NCBI RefSeq assembly: GCF_002091675.1
Contig: NZ_BDAE01000014.1
Location: forward strand, 1-64,000
Direction: 5' to 3'
Origin: Pseudomonas luteola NBRC 103146
GTDB taxonomy: Bacteria; Pseudomonadota; Gammaproteobacteria; Pseudomonadales; Pseudomonadaceae
Length of the DNA: 64,000 nt
The translations under genes and the position numbers were made by a program. Below, in pieces: positions 61,906 through 64,000 of the stretch; the first letter of the stretch is position 1; the number at the start of each line of letters is the position of its first letter. Under the pieces are notes generated by a model. That model made no database searches, was not told where the DNA came from, and saw only the letters and a list, made by a program, of their open reading frames with translations.

Positions 61906-62916
61906 TTACCGTGACTTCCGCGCTTTTTGTATTTCGTCATCCAGCATCTTGACCAGAGCGGGGTCGACATCCTTCGCCAGTTTTTCAATGACTGGCTTGG
62001 TCTTTTCCCGGAACCGATCCATCTCTTCCGGCGTGATTTCATTGACGGCCATGTGGCCTTTCAAGGTTTGATAGGCACTGTCCTGAGCCTGCCCGGAGAC
62101 CATGCGCTGATAAGCCTGAGCCTCAGCGGCGGCCTCGGTAATGACCTTGCGCTCGTCCTCGTTCAGCTTGCTCCATGACTTTTCGCCTATGATGAACGAT
62201 TGCGGGTTGTACACGTGGCGTGTCACCGACAGGTATTTCTGCACCTCGTAGAACTTGCTGCCCAGAATCACGGTATTAGGGTTTTCCTGCCCATCAACGG
62301 TTCGCTGCTCAAGGCCCGTATACACTTCGGGGAAGGGCATCGGAACGGGGTTTGCGCCCAATGCGGAAAATGTCTCCAGATAGCTGGGTGACTGTATGAC
62401 ACGGATCTTCAAGCCTTGCAGATCCTCCCAGCGGGCGATGGGCTTCTTGCTGTTGGTTATGTTGCGAAAGCCCAAGTCCCAATACCCCAGGGTATGCAGG
62501 CCCTTGCCTTCCAGGCGTGTGGCCAGTGCCTGGCCCACCGGACCATCCATGACCTGCTGAGCCTCCTGAGCATCATTGAAGAGGAAGGGGAAATCCAGAA
62601 TCGCGAAGTCCTTTACCTGGGCCGCCAGGATACCGGCATTGAGGACGGTCAGGTCCAGTGTGCCGCCCTGAATGGCCGATACGGTTTGCAGATCACCGCC
62701 GAGCGTGCCGCCTGGAAAGAGCCGCACCTTGATCTTGCCCTCGCTCTTTTCCTTCACCAGATCTGCAAATTTCTGTGCGCCCTGACCCTGAGGATGTTCC
62801 TTCACATTCTGGAAGGCAAACCGTAAGGTCTGGTTACGTACCTCGGCAGCTACCGTGCTGGCATACAACACACCGATTGCGCAGGCGGTAGCCAAAGCTG
62901 TTTTGATCATCGTCAT
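61906..62916 (-). CDS. TRAP transporter substrate-binding protein (DctP family)
   Basis: 336 residues. Signal peptide about 1-25 (ALATACAIGVLYASTVAA). The DctP fold includes the carboxylate-binding Arg in GLKIRVIQSPSYLE, and GANPVPMPFPEVYTGLEQ. Binds an organic acid, plausibly quinate, shikimate or a related aromatic acid given quiC nearby; that is inference from position. Start after GGAGCTTTCAAG. Last gene of a minus-strand TRAP operon. Confidence 0.9.
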   Translation of the reverse strand: MTMIKTALATACAIGVLYASTVAAEVRNQTLRFAFQNVKEHPQGQGAQKFADLVKEKSEGKIKVRLFPGGTLGGDLQTVSAIQGGTLDLTVLNAGILAAQVKDFAILDFPFLFNDAQEAQQVMDGPVGQALATRLEGKGLHTLGYWDLGFRNITNSKKPIARWEDLQGLKIRVIQSPSYLETFSALGANPVPMPFPEVYTGLEQRTVDGQENPNTVILGSKFYEVQKYLSVTRHVYNPQSFIIGEKSWSKLNEDERKVITEAAAEAQAYQRMVSGQAQDSAYQTLKGHMAVNEITPEEMDRFREKTKPVIEKLAKDVDPALVKMLDDEIQKARKSR

Positions 62917-62966
62917 CTTGAAAGCTCCATCTTGTTTTTGTTGTTTGCGAAACGGGGTGCAGTGAC

Positions 62967-64000
62967 TTAGCCCGCCAGGAATTTCATTGGACCTGTCACT
63001 AGCACCGGGAAAATGACCAGCAGGAGCAGTACCAGCAACTGCGCCAAGAGAAACGGCCAGACACCGCGGATGATTTCATTCATCTGGATCCCGGAGACGC
63101 CACATACGACGTTTAGGACGGTTCCGACCGGAGGTGTGATGAGTCCTATGGCGGTGTTGATCAAAAAGAGCACGCCAAAATACACAGGGTCGATACCCGC
63201 TTGAACAACGGTTGGCATCAGCACAGGCGTCAGGATCAGGATGGTGGGCGTCATGTCCATGACGGTGCCGACAATAATAATCAGCAGCATGATCATCAGC
63301 AGCAGTACGGTGGGTTTGTCCATGAACGGATCGAGCAGGTCAACCAGCTGGCCGGGGAGGTCGGCTATGGTCACCAACCAAGACGAAACCATGGCAGCAG
63401 CGACCAATAGCATGACGACCGAGGTGGTTTTTGCCGCACTCAGGATGAGTTCATACAGATCGCTGAGCTTCAGTTCCTTGTAGATCACCGTTGCCACGAA
63501 TAGCGCATAGACCGCAGCAACCACAGCGGCCTCGGTCGGTGTAAAGACGCCGAACTTCAAGCCAAACACGATGATCAGCGGCAGCCCCAATGCCCAGCTG
63601 CCTTCGATGAGCGTCTGCGCAATTTCCCGGCCGGAACGCTTGGGTGAGGTTTCTACGACCTCCTTGCGAGCGATCCACCACCAGGCAACCGCCAGAGCCG
63701 CACCGAGCATGAGCCCCGGCACAATACCGGCCAGAAACAGCTTGGAAATGGAGACACCGGAGGCGACACCGAAAATGATGAAACCAATGCTAGGAGGAAT
63801 GATGGGCGCAATGATGCCCCCTGCTGCGATCAGGCCTGCCGACCGTTCGCGGCTGTGTCCAGCCGAGACCATCATCGGTACCAGAAGGGCGGCAAGGGCG
63901 GCGGCATCGGCGACGGCAGAACCGGACAGCGAAGCCAGAAGGCACGAGGCGATAATCGCCACATAGCCAAGTCCACCTCGCTTGTGCCCTACCATGGACA
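62967..64000 (-). CDS. TRAP transporter large permease (DctM family), partial
   Basis: The C-terminal 343 or so residues; the 5' end lies beyond the right edge. About eight helices, with the DctM signature GSAVADAAALAALLVPMMVS, GIIAPIIPPSIGFIIFG and LITPPVGTVLNVVCGV. Sodium-coupled uptake with the small permease (not in the window) and the DctP protein encoded 50 bases downstream. The full family length is about 425 residues. Confidence 0.92.
   Translation of the reverse strand, partial: SMVGHKRGGLGYVAIIASCLLASLSGSAVADAAALAALLVPMMVSAGHSRERSAGLIAAGGIIAPIIPPSIGFIIFGVASGVSISKLFLAGIVPGLMLGAALAVAWWWIARKEVVETSPKRSGREIAQTLIEGSWALGLPLIIVFGLKFGVFTPTEAAVVAAVYALFVATVIYKELKLSDLYELILSAAKTTSVVMLLVAAAMVSSWLVTIADLPGQLVDLLDPFMDKPTVLLLMIMLLIIIVGTVMDMTPTILILTPVLMPTVVQAGIDPVYFGVLFLINTAIGLITPPVGTVLNVVCGVSGIQMNEIIRGVWPFLLAQLLVLLLLVIFPVLVTGPMKFLAG

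Noticed and set aside
1-64000. tRNA, rRNA and CRISPR features
   Set aside because: No cloverleaf with a CCA-adjacent stem, no rRNA-like conserved block and no regularly spaced repeat array was seen.

Overview
This window reads as the chromosome of a Pseudomonas-type gammaproteobacterium. The support is gene content: a PfeR/PfeS/PfeA ferric-enterobactin system with a PfeE-like periplasmic esterase, a Fur-controlled hmu haem-uptake cluster, DUF1654 and DUF6482 proteins, a QuiC dehydroshikimate dehydratase with a TRAP transporter, and a textbook LexA box (CTGT-N8-ACAG). Base composition looks mid-50s percent GC by eye, with AT-rich pockets near 8.4-9.8, 18.2-18.7 and 37.0-37.9 kb. No tRNA, rRNA or CRISPR array was seen.

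Layout. 1-6.0 kb: part of a chemosensory cluster on the minus strand (short membrane MCP, CheY, STAS protein, CheA, and an MCP that runs off the left edge). 6.2-8.3 kb: small membrane and DUF proteins. 8.3-10.7 kb: an accessory pocket with three copies of a 30-bp direct repeat, two frameshifted genes (VOC, HIT) and an intact glyoxalase-like gene. 10.7-14.3 kb: a sugar/polyol catabolic pair divergent from a LacI-type regulator, with matching operator-like boxes at both ends of the intergenic region. 14.4-16.6 kb: an SOS-box DUF1654 gene, a broken umuC tail, a perfect 15-bp inverted repeat, a GAF protein, a CRP/Vfr-like palindrome and an IS transposase remnant. 16.6-31.7 kb: AhpD-like protein, YghU-type GST, secreted GH128-like glucanase, orphan curlin, APC permease, Bcr/CflA pump with its TetR regulator, a GGDEF-EAL protein, and a LysR/MFS/flavin-oxidoreductase set. 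31.7-34.8 kb: PBP2 divergent from an L,D-transpeptidase. 35.2-41.6 kb: an orphan mannitol-type binding protein, then after about 1 kb of AT-rich DNA a polyol-phosphate dehydrogenase, a HAD phosphatase and a GmhA isomerase in a row, followed by a 59-residue gene with a strong ribosome binding site. 41.9-49.5 kb: zinc-type HemB and the hmu cluster. 49.5-52.7 kb: an orphan molybdenum hydroxylase large subunit divergent from an SDR. 52.8-58.8 kb: pfe cluster. 59.2-64 kb: quiC, a TetR regulator and a TRAP transporter.

How the parts work together. Two iron systems share the right half. HmuR imports haem across the outer membrane, HmuTUV takes it to the cytoplasm and HmuS handles it there. PfeA imports ferric enterobactin, PfeE probably hydrolyses it in the periplasm, and PfeRS senses it. 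The quiC block would import quinate/shikimate-type acids and turn 3-dehydroshikimate into protocatechuate. The most promising little-described unit is the dehydrogenase-phosphatase-GmhA trio at 37.96-40.65 kb, which could make a sugar alcohol from a ketose phosphate (mannitol, or speculatively a heptitol). A second is the CheA with a MshEN-like motif between its P2-like and kinase regions. All calls come from reading the sequence and family knowledge; no database search was run.
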